Positions 62,190-64,000 of a DNA stretch of 64,000 bases are shown in pieces. A program made the translations under genes and the position numbers. The notes beneath the pieces were generated by a model. It was not told the origin of the DNA. It saw only the letters and a program-made list of their open reading frames with translations, and did no database searches. The DNA comes from an uncultured Phocaeicola sp. (GTDB lineage Bacteria; Bacteroidota; Bacteroidia; Bacteroidales; Bacteroidaceae), in assembly GCA_948566455.1 (NCBI GenBank), contig CAOYQO010000001.1:1-64000 (forward strand). Direction: 5' to 3'. Positions within the stretch are counted from its first letter, which is position 1; the number at the start of each line of letters is the position of its first letter.

Positions 62190-63995
62190 TTACATTTTTG
62201 TCCAATCACTGAATTGCGCATCAGGTCCCCAACCCGGATTTTGCTCGAGCACACCATTGGAACGGTCTATTTCTATTTGAGGTATAGGCCAGTAACCCTG
62301 GGTTTGCTGTAGACGTTTCTTATAATCATACTTGACCATAGGCGTAAGAGCGGCGGCATTGATAACCTCAAAGCCTGTCTGGCGGTTTAGCGCATTTCCT
62401 GCTTCTTCCAGACTTGGACCGGACCAGCGGAGCAGATCCCACCAACGGATGGATTCGAAAGCAAACTCCCAACGGCGTTCCTGTTTAAGTGCATCCAATG
62501 TGTATGAGATAGGGGCTAAGTGGGAACGTTGGCGTACTCTGTTCAAACCGGTTGCATCTCCTTTTAGTTCGGAATGCATCAGCAGTACATCGGCAAAGCG
62601 GATGTGGATAAGATCGGTAATATTCAGTAACTGCGGGGAAGTCTGGCTGGATATGCCCGGATGTAATGTTTTACCGAAAGCTTCAAGTACTCCGTTGCTA
62701 TTATATGCATTGATATTGATGTATTTCTTGTTGAAATATCCGGTCTGCTCGTAATAGCGGTAAGAAACGGTATATGCGGGTTCCGAATCATCTAAACGGA
62801 AGTCTGCCAAAACATTTCCTTCATTGTTGGGGTCCATAGCCTTGTACGACCAAATAGAACCGGATATACGCGGGTCTTCAGTGTATCCATCCAAGAATGT
62901 TTGTTGTTTAGACCACTCTTTCCAGTCCTGAACCATACTGGGAGATACCGGGCCTGCACCCCAACCAAAGTTGAATGGATAACTTTCCTCTTTCCAGTCG
63001 GCATCGTCACCGGAAGGGGAGTAGAACATTGCACATGTATTGGCAAACCATGTGTAGGTCCATGTGGAGGTCAGGTTGTGCTTGTTGGCAAAGAGTGTTT
63101 CGATAGAAGAATTGCCATCCCAAGCGAGTTTATGCTTCACTGCGTATGCGTATTGCTTCTTGGAACTGGTACTGTTAGTGGCAGAGTTTGTATAACCCCA
63201 TAGATTGCGTTGATCGGAAATTAGGTTGTGTCCGGAATGATCTATGCAGTCTTCCAACCAACTGATAACTTGCTCTTTTGTGATTTCGCCTTCGGGAGTC
63301 AGAGGTAAAGTCTTCTTGTCATAACGTCCGGTATAGAATAGAAATACTCGCGCTGCAAGTGCTTCGGCTGCATACTTGGTAGCATGACCTGCCATGGCAT
63401 TCCCGGCCGGATATATCTGGTTAGGCATCATTTCAATTGCATTCTTTATATCAGAAGCAATCAAGGCATATACTTCATCAACGGACGCCCGCGGGAGGTT
63501 TACAGCTTCAATCGTGGTACGAAGGGGAACGCCGCCGAATATCTTTACTAATTCATAGTAGGTCCATGCCCGGAGGAAATAAGCTTCGCCGAAGTGACGT
63601 AAACGTTCAGATTCACTTGACCAGCTTTTTACGTTATCGAGCGTGTTAATCGTATTGTTGGCACGATTTATGAGTTGATAACAACGGTCCCAGATACCAA
63701 GTCTACTGTTCAGGCTTCCTTGATAAAGCAAGAAGTTTGTGGCGCAATTGCCGGAATAAGAGAGGTTGCCGCCTAAGCAATCATCACTGGCCAATTGGGC
63801 TGTATAGTATTCTGAAGATGTTTCAGGATCTTCAAACAATAACTTGGCATAGATAGACGTCAACATTTGGTTGGCATCTTTCTCCGTTTCCGGAAAGTTC
63901 TCTGTTGTTTTATCTGTAAGTAACTCAGTGTCAAGGAAGCTTTCACATGACGTGAGTATGAAAAGTGCAGATAGTATATATATTAGTTTTTTCAT
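62190..63995 (-). CDS. SusD/RagB-family nutrient-binding lipoprotein
   Basis: A 601-residue outer-membrane lipoprotein (lipobox LTSC, Cys17). It matches the SusD family: the N-terminal FLDTELLTDKTTENF, TPR-like helices such as AEAYFLRAWTYYELVKIFGGVPL, and the C-terminal RWWDLLRWSGPSLEEAG and YWPIPQIEIDRSNGVLEQNPGW. It binds glycans at the surface over a SusC TonB-dependent channel. The SusC gene should lie just beyond the window. It is upstream of the glycan-binding lipoprotein and the chitinase, so the ligand is probably chitin or another GlcNAc polymer. Confidence 0.95.
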   Translation of the reverse strand: MKKLIYILSALFILTSCESFLDTELLTDKTTENFPETEKDANQMLTSIYAKLLFEDPETSSEYYTAQLASDDCLGGNLSYSGNCATNFLLYQGSLNSRLGIWDRCYQLINRANNTINTLDNVKSWSSESERLRHFGEAYFLRAWTYYELVKIFGGVPLRTTIEAVNLPRASVDEVYALIASDIKNAIEMMPNQIYPAGNAMAGHATKYAAEALAARVFLFYTGRYDKKTLPLTPEGEITKEQVISWLEDCIDHSGHNLISDQRNLWGYTNSATNSTSSKKQYAYAVKHKLAWDGNSSIETLFANKHNLTSTWTYTWFANTCAMFYSPSGDDADWKEESYPFNFGWGAGPVSPSMVQDWKEWSKQQTFLDGYTEDPRISGSIWSYKAMDPNNEGNVLADFRLDDSEPAYTVSYRYYEQTGYFNKKYININAYNSNGVLEAFGKTLHPGISSQTSPQLLNITDLIHIRFADVLLMHSELKGDATGLNRVRQRSHLAPISYTLDALKQERRWEFAFESIRWWDLLRWSGPSLEEAGNALNRQTGFEVINAAALTPMVKYDYKKRLQQTQGYWPIPQIEIDRSNGVLEQNPGWGPDAQFSDWTKM

Positions 63996-64000
63996 ATTTT

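Overview
The window looks like Bacteroides chromosome, close to gut species such as B. intestinalis or B. cellulosilyticus (this placement is inference). The evidence is a SusD-type lipoprotein in a chitinase locus, DUF4468, DUF4369 and DUF6057 families, many lipoproteins with a Cys lipobox, HU-like proteins of the Bacteroidales type, a Rho factor with a huge low-complexity insert, a FeoA-FeoB fusion, and promoters with the Bacteroides -7 box TAnnTTTG.

Layout. 1-3.6 kb: a minus-strand operon with a PAS/LuxR regulator, a class A beta-lactamase, a Nudix hydrolase and an arginase-family gene broken by an internal deletion and frameshift. 3.6-5.3 kb: an acetyltransferase, a DUF1349 protein and an orphan antitoxin-like gene. 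5.5-11.4 kb: a zinc/cadmium-type P1B ATPase, a Fur-family regulator and a TPR/AraC membrane regulator in one tight operon, followed by a PAS histidine kinase. 11.4-14.9 kb: pentapeptide, HU-like, radical SAM and hypothetical genes. 15.1-20.1 kb: a TolC/HlyD/MFS tripartite efflux operon ending in an AraC regulator. 20.2-25.4 kb: tRNA-His, CapA, a TlpA-like protein, FolD and Ffh. 25.5-29.3 kb: two overlapping TPR histidine kinases, one of them degenerate. 29.4-37.6 kb: Rho, an EFR1 ferredoxin, TilS, FeoAB with its Cys-rich partner, and tRNA-Cys. 37.9-46.6 kb: a small secreted repeat protein, a ~1950-residue helicase/nuclease that looks like a single-gene phage defence system (DUF4011-helicase-Vsr-DUF3320, Hhe-like), an SLC13 transporter and a thioredoxin. 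46.7-52.1 kb: housekeeping and accessory enzymes, including a methyltransferase, a VOC protein, DUF4468, MBL-fold and pirin proteins, and a D-lactate-type dehydrogenase. 52.1-59.3 kb: a decayed HU-like locus, a FadL-like porin, a DcaP-like porin, and a DUF4369/DUF6057/c-heme-propeller operon. 59.4-64 kb: a chitin or GlcNAc-polymer utilisation locus with GH18, a glycan-binding lipoprotein and SusD; its SusC should lie just past the right edge.

The most interesting signals are: (1) the Hhe-like gene; (2) a conserved leader seen twice (-7 box, 11 nt, 22-bp tandem repeats, 55-56 nt, identical 13-nt Shine-Dalgarno block) in front of an intact HU-like gene at 12.4 kb and of a decayed HU-like remnant at 52.4 kb that no gene call explains; (3) the CXXCH beta-propeller/DUF6057/DUF4369 operon, a possible uncharacterised envelope system; (4) a pseudokinase-like sensor overlapping its intact paralogue. 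No transposase, integrase, CRISPR array or prophage gene was seen.
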